A stretch of 55,724 nucleotides of DNA from Clostridiales bacterium (GCA_018366495.1 JAGZHZ010000017.1:1-55724), one strand, 5' to 3'; shown: positions 43,113 through 52,188, counted from the first letter of the stretch. Notes: generated by a model not told the origin, from the sequence alone. Made by a program: numbers and translations.

Positions 43113-44723
43113 ATGAAGTTAAATGAGAATGGACTAAAAGACAGAGAAGAATGGATGAAGAAAGGATATCGTCTTCCCGAATTTGACCGGGAGACAGTCA
43201 AGAAAAGGACAAAAGAGAGACCGCAGTGGATTCATTTCGGAGCGGGAAATATTTTGAGAGCATTTCAGGCAAATGTACTGCAGGAACTTTTAAACCGGGG
43301 AGTGATGGATACGGGGATGATTGCAGCTGAGGGATATGATTATGAAATTATAGAAAATATCAATCTTCTTCATGACGGTTTCAGTATTTTGCTCACTTTG
43401 AAATCAGACGGGACAATGGAAAAAACAGTAATTGGAAGTATTGTGGAATCACTGGAAGTAAATCCTGAAAACAAGAAAGATTTTGAGCGATTAAAAGAAA
43501 TTTTCTGCGCCGATTCTTTGCAGATCGTCAGCTTTACCATCACAGAGAAGGGATATAGCTTAAAGGGCGCAGATGGACAGTATTTTTCAGATGTGGAGAA
43601 GGATCTGAAAAGAGGGCCTGAAGCACCTGAAAGCTATATAGGAAAGATTGCATCTCTCCTATATGAGCGATATCAAAGCGGAGGGAAACGAATTGCCATG
43701 GTGAGCATGGACAACTGTTCGCATAATGGTGACCGGCTGAAAGAAGCTATGGAGACATTTGCTCTGGCGTGGGAAAAAAACGGCAGGGCAGAAGAAGGAT
43801 TTTTGTCTTATCTTCAGGACAGAGAAAAAGTAAGTTTTCCGTGGAGTATGATTGACAAAATCACGCCTCGCCCTGACAAAAGAGCGGAAGAAATTTTAAA
43901 AGCAGACGGGATAGAAGGGATGGAGCCAATCGTTACAGCAAAAAACACATATATCGCTCCTTTTGTAAATGCAGAGGAATGTCAGTATCTTGTGATTGAG
44001 GACGAGTTTCCAAATGGAAGACCGCAGCTGGAGAAGGGTGGGATTTTCTTTACCTCGAGAGAAACGGTGGATAAAGCGGAAAAAATGAAAGTATGCACTT
44101 GCCTGAATCCGCTCCATACAGCGTTGGCAGTATTTGGCTGCCTTTTAGGGTATCCACTCATCTCAGAAGAAATGAAAAATCCGATATTGAAAAAATTAAT
44201 TGAGCGGATCGGATACGAAGAAGGACTTCCAGTCGTGTCAGATCCTAAAATTTTAGATCCCAGAAAATTTATTGAGGAAGTCATTCAGATTCGATTTCCG
44301 AATCCATTTATGCCGGACACTCCTCAGAGAATCGCAACAGATACGTCACAAAAACTCGCCGTCCGTTACGGGGAAACAATAAAAGCGTATGGAAAGTTAA
44401 AGAGAGGGGCAGCAGATGAATTGAAGATGATTCCACTTGTGATTGCAGGGTGGATTCGCTATCTGATGGCAGTAGATGATCAGGGAAAGGCGTTCACGTT
44501 AAGTCCTGATCCTCTTCTCGATCAGCTGCAGCCCGTTGTAAAAGAAATTTCACTTGGGTTTTCGGGAGATGTGTCGGAAAAAATCAGACCGATTCTGGAA
44601 AATAAAACAATATTTGGGACAGATCTGTATGAGACCGGTCTGGCTTCTAAAATTGCTTTTTATCTGAAAGAGATGATTGCAGGGAAAGGCGCAGTGGAAG
44701 CAACGCTGAAAAAATATGTATAA
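43113..44723 (+). CDS. uxuB: D-mannonate oxidoreductase (fructuronate reductase)
   Basis: 536-aa NAD-dependent polyol dehydrogenase of the mannitol dehydrogenase family, which reduces fructuronate to mannonate. QWIHFGAGNILRAFQANV is the dinucleotide fold near residue 36, VSMDNCSHNGDRLK the family signature, and NPLHTALAVFG the catalytic His region. Start ATG at 43113 follows AAGGAGG; GTG directly before it is an alternative. Operon partner of uxuA. Confidence 0.94.
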   Translation: MKLNENGLKDREEWMKKGYRLPEFDRETVKKRTKERPQWIHFGAGNILRAFQANVLQELLNRGVMDTGMIAAEGYDYEIIENINLLHDGFSILLTLKSDGTMEKTVIGSIVESLEVNPENKKDFERLKEIFCADSLQIVSFTITEKGYSLKGADGQYFSDVEKDLKRGPEAPESYIGKIASLLYERYQSGGKRIAMVSMDNCSHNGDRLKEAMETFALAWEKNGRAEEGFLSYLQDREKVSFPWSMIDKITPRPDKRAEEILKADGIEGMEPIVTAKNTYIAPFVNAEECQYLVIEDEFPNGRPQLEKGGIFFTSRETVDKAEKMKVCTCLNPLHTALAVFGCLLGYPLISEEMKNPILKKLIERIGYEEGLPVVSDPKILDPRKFIEEVIQIRFPNPFMPDTPQRIATDTSQKLAVRYGETIKAYGKLKRGAADELKMIPLVIAGWIRYLMAVDDQGKAFTLSPDPLLDQLQPVVKEISLGFSGDVSEKIRPILENKTIFGTDLYETGLASKIAFYLKEMIAGKGAVEATLKKYV

Positions 44724-44892
44724 AGAGAAAAAAGCAGAAAGAAGAACAGACAAGAGACAAAAATAAATAGAAAAATTAAATAAAGAAATAAATGGAAAGA
44801 TAAATAGAAGACGAAAACAGATACAAAATAAAAGCAGATATAAAAAAGATGTAACAGTAGATATAAGAAGAACGATAATATCAGGAGGTTTT
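44724..44892 (+). other. Purine-rich spacer between uxuB and eda
   Basis: About 150 bases composed almost only of A and G with scattered T, made of short variants such as AAATAGA and AAATAAA, and with no stable hairpin. Ends with AGGAGG, the eda ribosome binding site. No gene or terminator seen; probably an unstructured mRNA segment within the operon. Confidence 0.5.
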
Positions 44893-45555
44893 ATGAAAAA
44901 AGAAGAGATTTTAAAAAAAATGAGAGAAGAAAAATTAGTCTCGGTACTGCGTGCAAGAGACAAAGAAGAAGGAAAAAAGCTAGTTGAAGCTGTGACCAGA
45001 GGAGGAATTCATTTTATTGAAATTACCATGACGATGGAACAGGGAAATCCGATGGACTTTCTTCAGGTCATCTGTGAGAATTATCGGAATCGGGAGGAGA
45101 TTGTAATCGGGGCGGGAACAGTGCTTGATCCGGAGACAGCAAGAGAAGCTATTCTGGCGGGGGCACAGTATATCGTAAGTCCCGGATTAAACAGTGAGAC
45201 GATTCGCCTGTGTAATCGTTATCATGTTCCGGTATTTCCAGGTGTGATGACGCCGACAGAAGCAATCTGTGCATTGGAGATGGGATGCGACGTGATCAAA
45301 ATTTTTCCGGGAAACATTGTGGGGCCTTCTGCGATCCGAACGCTGAAAGGACCGCTTCCGCAGGCAGAATTTATGCCTTCCGGGGGCGTGGATACAGACA
45401 ATGTGGAACAATGGATTCGAGCAGGCGCATTTGCGGTAGGTACGGGAAGCAGTCTGACTGTCGGGGCAAAGACGGGTAACTTTGAAGCTGTAACAGCGAA
45501 GGCGCAGGAATTTGTCAAGGCTGTGGCAGAGGCAAAAGAAAAAATAAGACAATAG
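44893..45555 (+). CDS. eda: 2-keto-3-deoxy-6-phosphogluconate/4-hydroxy-2-oxoglutarate aldolase
   Basis: 220-aa class I aldolase that splits KDPG to pyruvate and glyceraldehyde 3-phosphate. HFIEITMTM holds the catalytic Glu, VIGAGTVLDPETA and PGVMTPTEA line the site, and CDVIKIFPG has the Schiff-base Lys. PSGGVDTDNVEQWIRAG binds phosphate. Fourth enzyme of the glucuronate route, with AGGAGG before its ATG. Confidence 0.94.
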   Translation: MKKEEILKKMREEKLVSVLRARDKEEGKKLVEAVTRGGIHFIEITMTMEQGNPMDFLQVICENYRNREEIVIGAGTVLDPETAREAILAGAQYIVSPGLNSETIRLCNRYHVPVFPGVMTPTEAICALEMGCDVIKIFPGNIVGPSAIRTLKGPLPQAEFMPSGGVDTDNVEQWIRAGAFAVGTGSSLTVGAKTGNFEAVTAKAQEFVKAVAEAKEKIRQ

Positions 45556-45570
45556 AGGGAGGAAATAGGA

Positions 45571-46668
45571 ATGAATTTAGAGATGAAACCAAAAGAAGAA
45601 TGTCGATATGATGCCGTTTCTCTGGGGGAGGTCATGCTGCGGTTTGATCCGGGAGAAGGCAGAATCCGAACTGCCAGAAATTTTAAAGTTTGGGAAGGCG
45701 GAGGAGAATACAATGTGATTCGGGGACTGCGCCGATGTTTCGGGATGCGAACGGCCATCATTACTGCATTGGCAGACAATGAGACGGGCAGACTGCTGGA
45801 AGATTTGATTCTGCAAGGCGGTGTGGACACGGCGTTAATTCGATGGATGGAAACAGATGGGATCGGACGAATCTGCCGAAACGGACTGAATTTTACGGAA
45901 AGGGGATTCGGAATCCGAGGAGCAGTGGGCTGTTCTGACAGAGCCAATACAGCAATCTCGAAAGCAGAGCCGGAAGATTTTGATTTTGAATATATCTTTG
46001 GAGAACTGGGAATACGCTGGTTTCATACAGGAGGAATCTATGCCGCCCTGTCGGAACAGTCGGCAAAAACAGCTCTGGAAGCAATTAAAACTGCCAAAAA
46101 ATATGGGACAATCGTATCGTACGATCTAAATTACCGTCCTTCCATGTGGGAAGCATTCGGAGGAAAACAAAAAGCTCAGGAATTAAACAGAGAGATTGCA
46201 AAGTATGTCGATGTGATGATTGGAAATGAAGAAGACTTTACAGCGTGTCTTGGATTTGAGGTTGAAGGAAACGATGCAGAACTGAAACAGCTGAATCTGG
46301 ATGGGTATAAAAAAATGATCAATGAAGCGGCAAGAGCGTATCCGAACTTTAAAGCAGTTGCCACAACACTGAGAGAAGTAAAGACAGCCACTGTCAATGA
46401 CTGGAGTGCGATCTGCTGGGCGGACGGAGAAATTTATAAGGCGAAAGATTATAAAGGGCTGGAAATTCTTGATCGCGTGGGCGGAGGAGACTCTTTTGCG
46501 TCGGGGCTGATCTACGGACTGATGACAACACAGAATGCAGAGACAGCCGTAAACTATGGCGCCGCTCACGGCGCCCTTGCCATGACAACTCCAGGTGATA
46601 CGACGATGGCAGACAAAAGAGAAGTAGAAGCTGTCATGGGCGGCAAAGGAGCGCGCGTGCAGAGATAA
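45571..46668 (+). CDS. kdgK: 2-keto-3-deoxygluconate kinase (PfkB family)
   Basis: 365-aa ribokinase-fold sugar kinase, supplying KDPG for the aldolase encoded just before it. SLGEVMLRFDPGEG and the GGEYNV block form the sugar site, and DRVGGGDSFASGLIYG is the PfkB signature with the catalytic Asp. NYRPSMWEAF is typical of KdgK. Start behind GGGAGG. Last gene of the rightward glucuronate arm. Confidence 0.92.
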   Translation: MNLEMKPKEECRYDAVSLGEVMLRFDPGEGRIRTARNFKVWEGGGEYNVIRGLRRCFGMRTAIITALADNETGRLLEDLILQGGVDTALIRWMETDGIGRICRNGLNFTERGFGIRGAVGCSDRANTAISKAEPEDFDFEYIFGELGIRWFHTGGIYAALSEQSAKTALEAIKTAKKYGTIVSYDLNYRPSMWEAFGGKQKAQELNREIAKYVDVMIGNEEDFTACLGFEVEGNDAELKQLNLDGYKKMINEAARAYPNFKAVATTLREVKTATVNDWSAICWADGEIYKAKDYKGLEILDRVGGGDSFASGLIYGLMTTQNAETAVNYGAAHGALAMTTPGDTTMADKREVEAVMGGKGARVQR

Positions 46669-46689
46669 TAGTATAGATTTCATTGTGAA

Positions 46690-46718
46690 CTATCTATTGG
46701 TTTTAAACAATGAGATAG
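46690..46718. terminator. Hairpin after kdgK
   Basis: CTATCT (46690-46695) pairs with AGATAG (46713-46718), extended inward by ATTG/CAAT with one bulged G. No T-run follows. Preceded by TTGTGAACTA, the same ten bases that open repeat family B at 5936. Confidence 0.45.
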
Positions 46719-46731
46719 CTCATAGATACCA

Positions 46732-46760
46732 TTCATGACAAAAAAAAGCCGTTCATGACA
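46732..46760 (+). promoter_or_regulatory. Direct repeat TTCATGACA upstream of the secreted GH3 gene
   Basis: TTCATGACA at 46732-46740 and 46752-46760, 20 bp apart (two helix turns), the second ending 6 bases before the predicted -35. This geometry suits an activator that binds direct repeats, such as an AraC-type protein. Repeat seen; function inferred. Confidence 0.5.
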
Positions 46761-46766
46761 TTACGC

Positions 46767-46796
46767 TTGAGAACTGTATTTTTGAGATGATATAAT
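46767..46796 (+). promoter_or_regulatory. Predicted promoter of the secreted GH3 gene
   Basis: TTGAGA (46767-46772), 18-base spacer, perfect TATAAT (46791-46796). Confidence 0.6.
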
Positions 46797-46912
46797 CAAA
46801 ATTACATTGAAGCCGGTTTTCAATCGGGAAATCACTGCGCAGGATTTCAAATATATAAAAGAAAGAAAAAATATAAAAAAAGGGTATTTTTTCGGAAAAG
46901 GAGAGGTTTTAT

Positions 46913-49423
46913 ATGAGAAAGAAGAAAATTCCTATGCTGCTTTCATCAGCTATGATTTTGAATGCGATCAGTCTTCCTGTTTTTGCAGAGGAAAACTCAG
47001 TGATTCAGCAGAGCGAATCTGGATTTTACTATATTGAGGAGAATGGGGATCAGGTTCGCCTGAGTAACAAGAGTGAAGATGGATTCCTGGAAGTAGACGG
47101 GCTGTACTTCCGCGATCTCGATAAAGATGGAGAGTTAGATGTCTATGAAGACTGGCGTGCTGATCAGGAGACGCGTGTTCAAGATCTTCTGGCACAGATG
47201 ACACCCGAAGAAAAAGCAGGTTCTCTGATTTTTGCGTGTGTATTTGGAAGCAACGGAAGTACGGTCAGTGATCTTGGGGGAGATCAGGATCAGTCTCATG
47301 CAGGTGTGACGGTAAAAGGAACGCCATATTTAAGTGATCCGGAAATTTGTCTGTACGGAACAGAACCATATGTTGACGTGGATGGCTCGAAAGTTGTTCC
47401 GATGGAATATCAAATTAAGGAAGCAAAGACTACTACATTTATCGCTGCGCTGACAGGAAACCCAAAAGATCAGCTTGACTTATTTAATTCTATTCAGGGA
47501 ATCGCAGAGGAAAGCCGTCTCGGTATTCCGTGTGTATTTTCAGGAGACCGTTCTTATAATACATGGGGCGGTATGGTAGATATGCCGCACTACGCATTCG
47601 GTATTGCACACGACGAAGATCTGCTGTACAACCTTGTATCAGAGTATTCAAAAGAATCAGCAGCTCTTGGATATCATCAGGTATTCCACGGATATGGCAA
47701 TGAAATCGGCAGTTTCTACGGGGATGATCCGAACTATATCGCAAAAATGTCTGCGATCGAGACAAATGCTTATCAGGATAACGGATGGAGCGCGCATTCT
47801 AAACACTTTATTGCACGCGGCGGACGTAATTCTTATATTAAAGCAAAATCTCCGGCAGATCTGATCGACAGCTGGATGGTTGGATGGAAAGCAGTGGTGG
47901 ACGCAGGAACACACTACATCATGACGAATAATAATATTGGTGTGACAGATGGTGTACAGGGATATATGGACAAAGATACCTATTCTATCTTAAGAGATGA
48001 TCTGGGATACGAAGGCGTTGTATGTCTGGACTGGCCTCTCGATATCAGCCGTATTATGGGAAATACAGGTATTACATCTGACGGTGTGGATATTTCCACA
48101 TTATCAGCAGCAGAACGCTATGCAATGATTCTGAATGCAGGCGTGGATATGTTCAGCTGCTACGGTGCAATCCTTGGAACAGATATTGATGCGTACGCAG
48201 AAGAAGTTTCCAACCGTGCATTCCCGGATATCATTCTTCAGGCAGTAAACGAAGGTCTTGTGACGGAAGAAGATTTCAATGAACACGTTGCACGCGTACT
48301 CCGCAACAAGTTTGAGCTTGGAATTTTTGAAGATCCATATTCTGACTGGTCTGATGCACTTGATCTGATCGGTTCAGATGAATATAAGGCAGAACAGTTT
48401 GCAGTGATGAACAATGATGATATCAATGCAGCACGCCGCAGTGAAGTTACAGAGATGGAAGAAGAACTGATGGTGAAATCGGCAATTCTTCTGAAAAATG
48501 ATAACAATGTTCTTCCTCTGGCAGAAGGTACAAAAGTATATGTGGATGGCTCAGCTGAAAATATCAAAGAGAGCGATACAGCAGCTCTTGGTGAACATGG
48601 AACCGTTGTATCCACAATGGAAGAAGCAGATGTATGCGTGTTCCATGTGACAACATTTGATGATAACTACTATTATATGGTGGAAGACGCACAGGCAGCA
48701 GGAAAACCGATCGTCCTTATATTTGAAGGAACAGTCAGCTCTGAACCTGGTCTGGAACAGGTAGAAGCCTGCGATGCAATTCTGATGCAGACATTTGCAA
48801 ATACACCTGACCACGGATCTTCTGTTGGAAGTTTCTACCGTTATACAGATCCATCTATCACAGCAGAGATGCTGTTCGGCGAGAAAGAACCGACAGGAAG
48901 CACCTTATATGAGACTGCTTACAACAAAGAAGATTACACATTGTCATGGGGTGAATTACAGAATGATATCGGCGTTGATACAGAGACACGTCTGTATATG
49001 GCAATGATGGCAAAAGAGAATCCGACAATCGATATGGCAAACAACCTTGGAGACGTTTTATGGACAACGGACTATGGTATGAGCTACAGCAAACCAGCTG
49101 ACATCGAACTGAGTCTGTTAAGCGTACCGCAGACAACAGAAGAAAGAGAAGTAGAAACATTCTGGGGAATGTCTATGGAGACAGTAGCTGTGACAGAAGT
49201 ACAGAAGGCAGGCGTTCCGTTTGAAATTAGTTTTGTTGCAAAGAATAACGGTTCAGACGGTCATATGACTGTTCAGGTAATGGATGGAGAAGACGTAGCT
49301 GCTGAGAAATTCGTAGCTCTTGATGAAGGACAGTTCCGTGTAATTTCAGTAGAGCTGACTTTGGAAGCTGGTGAACATGTCATTACTGTAGGAGATATGA
49401 GCGAGACAATCGTTGTTGAATAA
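46913..49423 (+). CDS. Secreted glycoside hydrolase family 3 protein
   Basis: 836 aa with a signal peptide (residues 1-25, cleavage after PVFA) and no lipobox or sortase motif. A calcium-loop-like DLDKDGELDVYEDW lies at about 64-77. The GH3 barrel follows (MTPEEKAGSLIF ... SKHFIARGG), with the likely nucleophile Asp in YEGVVCLDWPLD near residue 365. The alpha/beta sandwich domain carries SAILLKNDNNVLPLAEG near 525, and a C-terminal beta-sandwich (about 735-836) ends the protein. Exo-acting beta-glycosidase on an oligosaccharide outside the cell; sugar specificity unknown. Followed by a secreted CBM9-like protein with a similar signal peptide. Confidence 0.92.
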   Translation: MRKKKIPMLLSSAMILNAISLPVFAEENSVIQQSESGFYYIEENGDQVRLSNKSEDGFLEVDGLYFRDLDKDGELDVYEDWRADQETRVQDLLAQMTPEEKAGSLIFACVFGSNGSTVSDLGGDQDQSHAGVTVKGTPYLSDPEICLYGTEPYVDVDGSKVVPMEYQIKEAKTTTFIAALTGNPKDQLDLFNSIQGIAEESRLGIPCVFSGDRSYNTWGGMVDMPHYAFGIAHDEDLLYNLVSEYSKESAALGYHQVFHGYGNEIGSFYGDDPNYIAKMSAIETNAYQDNGWSAHSKHFIARGGRNSYIKAKSPADLIDSWMVGWKAVVDAGTHYIMTNNNIGVTDGVQGYMDKDTYSILRDDLGYEGVVCLDWPLDISRIMGNTGITSDGVDISTLSAAERYAMILNAGVDMFSCYGAILGTDIDAYAEEVSNRAFPDIILQAVNEGLVTEEDFNEHVARVLRNKFELGIFEDPYSDWSDALDLIGSDEYKAEQFAVMNNDDINAARRSEVTEMEEELMVKSAILLKNDNNVLPLAEGTKVYVDGSAENIKESDTAALGEHGTVVSTMEEADVCVFHVTTFDDNYYYMVEDAQAAGKPIVLIFEGTVSSEPGLEQVEACDAILMQTFANTPDHGSSVGSFYRYTDPSITAEMLFGEKEPTGSTLYETAYNKEDYTLSWGELQNDIGVDTETRLYMAMMAKENPTIDMANNLGDVLWTTDYGMSYSKPADIELSLLSVPQTTEEREVETFWGMSMETVAVTEVQKAGVPFEISFVAKNNGSDGHMTVQVMDGEDVAAEKFVALDEGQFRVISVELTLEAGEHVITVGDMSETIVVE

Positions 49424-49473
49424 AAACTGGATGAAACTATCCCAAAAGTATCATCATATACCTACCATTTTCT

Positions 49474-49505
49474 GGGCGCTGCTGTTTCGGCAGCGCCCGT
49501 TTTGA
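49474..49505 (+). terminator. Terminator after GH3
   Basis: GGGCGCTGC (49474-49482) pairs with GCAGCGCCC (49490-49498), loop of 7, then GTTTTG. Separates the GH3 transcript from the CBM9 gene, perhaps incompletely. Confidence 0.8.
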
Positions 49506-49569
49506 GATTCAAAAAATAAAAAGATGGAAATTGACGAAGAAATGTAGTTAGGAAAGGAAGAATACAGCT

Positions 49570-50349
49570 ATGAAAAAAGCGTTATTACTATCAAGTGCTA
49601 TGATTTTGTCACTGGGAGCGATGTCAGCAGAGGCATCAGCCGAACAGCCTGCTGCCTCTGCCTATCATGCAGAGAAACCCATTACGATTGACGGAGATTT
49701 AGGCGAGTGGAATCTTTCTTCTCCGATTGAGATCAAAGACGCTTCTCAGATTATCCGCGACGAAAGTTCATGGCTTGGAGAGACAGATGTGAGCTGTACA
49801 GTCTATTTGATGTGGGATGAAGAAAATCTGTATTTGGCATCAGATACGAAGGAAGCATCCAGCCTTGGCGCAGTTGGAGTGATCGGACACAATATGGAAG
49901 ATAACTTTAAGATTTATATTTCTACAAATCCAGAAGCAGATCCGGAGCGTACGTCATTTGAAACAAATGATTTTTTACTGTATCTGATGATGGACAGCCA
50001 GAACTGGTATACAGCGATTGATCGTTCTATGATTGAGAGAGAACAACTGGCACGATTCACATCAAAAGGGATGGAAGAAAATGCTGATATTCTGGAGGGG
50101 TATGAAAAAGAATATACTACGACAGATGAAGGATTTATCTTTGAGGCAGCGATCCCGTGGGCAAACTTTTCAAATAAACAGATTGAGCAGTACGTTCCGA
50201 AAGCGGGTGATACGATCAATTTTAATTTCTGCATCACAGACAATGATTATCCATTCCCGAACACGCAGTCTTCCGTACAGATGAGCTGGTGCGGAACAAT
50301 GGAAATCAACAAAAATCCGAGTCTGTGGGGACGTGTGACATTTGAATAA
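49570..50349 (+). CDS. Secreted CBM9-like/DOMON-type sugar-binding protein
   Basis: 259 aa: signal peptide (about 1-24, cleaved after ASA), then one beta-sandwich domain that starts with ITIDGDLGEWN, the common opening of CBM9-type domains, with YLMWDEENLYLASDTKE and FEAAIPWANF later. No catalytic domain, so it probably binds sugar ends or is a subunit for the GH3 upstream. LLSSAMIL in its signal peptide also occurs in that of the GH3 protein. GGAAAGGAAG precedes ATG. Confidence 0.82.
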   Translation: MKKALLLSSAMILSLGAMSAEASAEQPAASAYHAEKPITIDGDLGEWNLSSPIEIKDASQIIRDESSWLGETDVSCTVYLMWDEENLYLASDTKEASSLGAVGVIGHNMEDNFKIYISTNPEADPERTSFETNDFLLYLMMDSQNWYTAIDRSMIEREQLARFTSKGMEENADILEGYEKEYTTTDEGFIFEAAIPWANFSNKQIEQYVPKAGDTINFNFCITDNDYPFPNTQSSVQMSWCGTMEINKNPSLWGRVTFE

Positions 50350-50370
50350 AAAACAAATGGAAAATAAGAA

Positions 50371-50460
50371 AGAAAACATAAGAAAACATAAGAAAACATA
50401 AGAAAACATAAGAAAACATAAGAAAACATAAGAAAACATAAGAAAACATAAGAAAACATA
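50371..50460 (+). repeat. Tandem repeat, nine exact 10-bp units AGAAAACATA
   Basis: Nine perfect head-to-tail copies with degenerate A-rich sequence before them. A four-A tract recurs every 10 bp, close to one helix turn, so intrinsic DNA curvature is expected. Lies 21 bases after the CBM9 gene stop. The copy number could vary by slippage. Confidence 0.97.
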
Positions 50461-50490
50461 AAGGGGATGTGAAAAAGTCTCTTTATTCAG

Positions 50491-50530
50491 AATCGCCATA
50501 CCATGCAAATGCCGGATATGGCGATTTTTT
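50491..50530 (+). terminator. Terminator after the tandem repeat
   Basis: AATCGCCATA (50491-50500) pairs with TATGGCGATT (50517-50526), followed by TTTT. The remaining gap to 50703 holds a possible promoter TTGTTG-17-TAAACT near 50625-50655. Confidence 0.88.
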
Positions 50531-50703
50531 GCATAATAAAAGGAGTATAACCATATTGAATGAAGTTTTTGATGTTTGTAAAGAAAATGTCAGTTGAATA
50601 AAAAAAGTCAGGAAAGAAGTTGGTTGTTGTGTTCTGGAATCCGTGATAAACTAGAAATAGCATATCGTATTTTAAGATTTTAAATGAAAAGGAGTAACAA
50701 AAT

Positions 50704-52188
50704 ATGCCAGTATTTGACTTTAATTCATCACCAGATAAGAAGAACTATGCAGAATGCACTTATACCACATTTCGTTCTAATGATTCAGAGACATCTGCTG
50801 AAAAGCCGATTTTGATCTTAGATAACAGTATCCGAAAATGGAAACATCATTCCTGTGGAATCTTTACAAATCCGATTAAGAGAACGACATTTGAGTTTAA
50901 AGAAGAGGATGGGACAGTGAGCGCTGATATACTGCGGATTGACGCTCGTTTTGTCAGCCTGCTTCGGTGGCTGGGAGAAAACCATATCAATGTGCGGCTG
51001 TCAGGGGAAAATCGTGAGGATGGCTATGCTGTTTATAAGATTCGTGAGACTGCATTCGGCGGCGGTACAAAACTTTCTGCAGAAGATGGATTCCTTCAGT
51101 TTATGATAGAGAGGCTGCTCGCCAGCAGTGCGCCGGCAGAAGAAAAGGAAGATGAAGATCAGGAGGAAGAAGGCGACGGCATGAAGCTTACAAGCCTGCA
51201 GAGCATCACAGACTTTATGACGTGCGCTGGCAGAACACTGCCTGACAATATACGGTTATGGGCGCGCAGAAACCTTGCTGTGGCACGGTCACATGAAGTC
51301 TCTCCGGAAGAAAGACGCCATGCACAGCGTGCACTTTCTATCATGATGAATATTCAGTGGAAAAGCAACTATTTCGAGGCGATTGACCCGGATGAGGCAC
51401 GCCGGATTCTGGATGAAGAACTGTACGGAATGGAAAAAGTAAAGCAGAGAATCATTGAGACTGTCATTCAGATCAACCGAACCCATACGCTTCCGGCATA
51501 CGGCTTGCTTTTGGTCGGCCCGGCAGGAACAGGAAAATCACAGATTGCATATGCAGTGGCACGAATTTTAAAATTGCCGTGGACAACACTGGATATGAGT
51601 TCCATCAATGATCCGGAACAGCTGACAGGAAGTTCCCGTATCTATACAAATGCAAAACCGGGTATCATCATGGAAGCATTTTCCATGGCAGGCGAGTCAA
51701 ATCTTGTTTTTATCATTAATGAGCTGGATAAGGCGGCTGCAGGAAAAGGAAATGGAAATCCTGCCGATGTTTTGCTGACACTGCTTGACAACCTCGGATT
51801 TACAGATAACTATATTGAGTGCATGATTCCGACTGTAGGCGTCTATCCGATTGCGACAGCAAATGATAAAGATCAGATCAGCGCTCCTTTGATGTCACGT
51901 TTTGCGGTGATTGATATTCCAGACTATACGCCGGAGGAGAAAAAGATTATCTTCTCACAGTATGCTCTGCCAAAAGTTCTGGGAAGAATGAGGATGAAAG
52001 AGAGCGAGTGCATTGTGACGGAGGAAGCGCTCGATGCAGTGATTGAGAAATATAATGACACGACAGGAATCCGTGATCTGGAGCAGGCGGCAGAACACAT
52101 CGCCGCAAATGCGCTGTATCAGATTGAAGTCAATCATGTCTCAAATGTTGTGTTTGATGCGAAAATGGTACGGGAACTGCTGGGCTGA
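50704..52188 (+). CDS. Lon-like AAA+ ATPase without protease domain, Asn in Walker B
   Basis: 494 aa. N-terminal 140 residues of no recognised family, an acidic linker (EEKEDEDQEEEGDG, 146-159), a helical region, then one AAA+ module with Walker A GPAGTGKS (272-279). Walker B is FIINELDK, with N339 where Lon has Asp and E340 retained. An arginine-finger candidate is R399 in SAPLMSRF, and the C-terminal lid has DTTGIRDLEQA. Lon's Ser-Lys protease domain is missing and the protein ends after the lid. Possibly an unfoldase or scaffold with weak ATPase activity; role unknown. GGAG precedes ATG. ogt follows 40 bases later. Confidence 0.85.
   Translation: MPVFDFNSSPDKKNYAECTYTTFRSNDSETSAEKPILILDNSIRKWKHHSCGIFTNPIKRTTFEFKEEDGTVSADILRIDARFVSLLRWLGENHINVRLSGENREDGYAVYKIRETAFGGGTKLSAEDGFLQFMIERLLASSAPAEEKEDEDQEEEGDGMKLTSLQSITDFMTCAGRTLPDNIRLWARRNLAVARSHEVSPEERRHAQRALSIMMNIQWKSNYFEAIDPDEARRILDEELYGMEKVKQRIIETVIQINRTHTLPAYGLLLVGPAGTGKSQIAYAVARILKLPWTTLDMSSINDPEQLTGSSRIYTNAKPGIIMEAFSMAGESNLVFIINELDKAAAGKGNGNPADVLLTLLDNLGFTDNYIECMIPTVGVYPIATANDKDQISAPLMSRFAVIDIPDYTPEEKKIIFSQYALPKVLGRMRMKESECIVTEEALDAVIEKYNDTTGIRDLEQAAEHIAANALYQIEVNHVSNVVFDAKMVRELLG

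Noticed and set aside
47000..47200. Dockerin domain in the secreted GH3 (DLDKDGELDVYED)
   Set aside because: Only one calcium-type loop is present and it is near the N-terminus, as in many GH3 proteins; a dockerin needs two such loops.
50371..50460. CRISPR array
   Set aside because: Units are 10 bp and contiguous, with no spacers and no cas genes.
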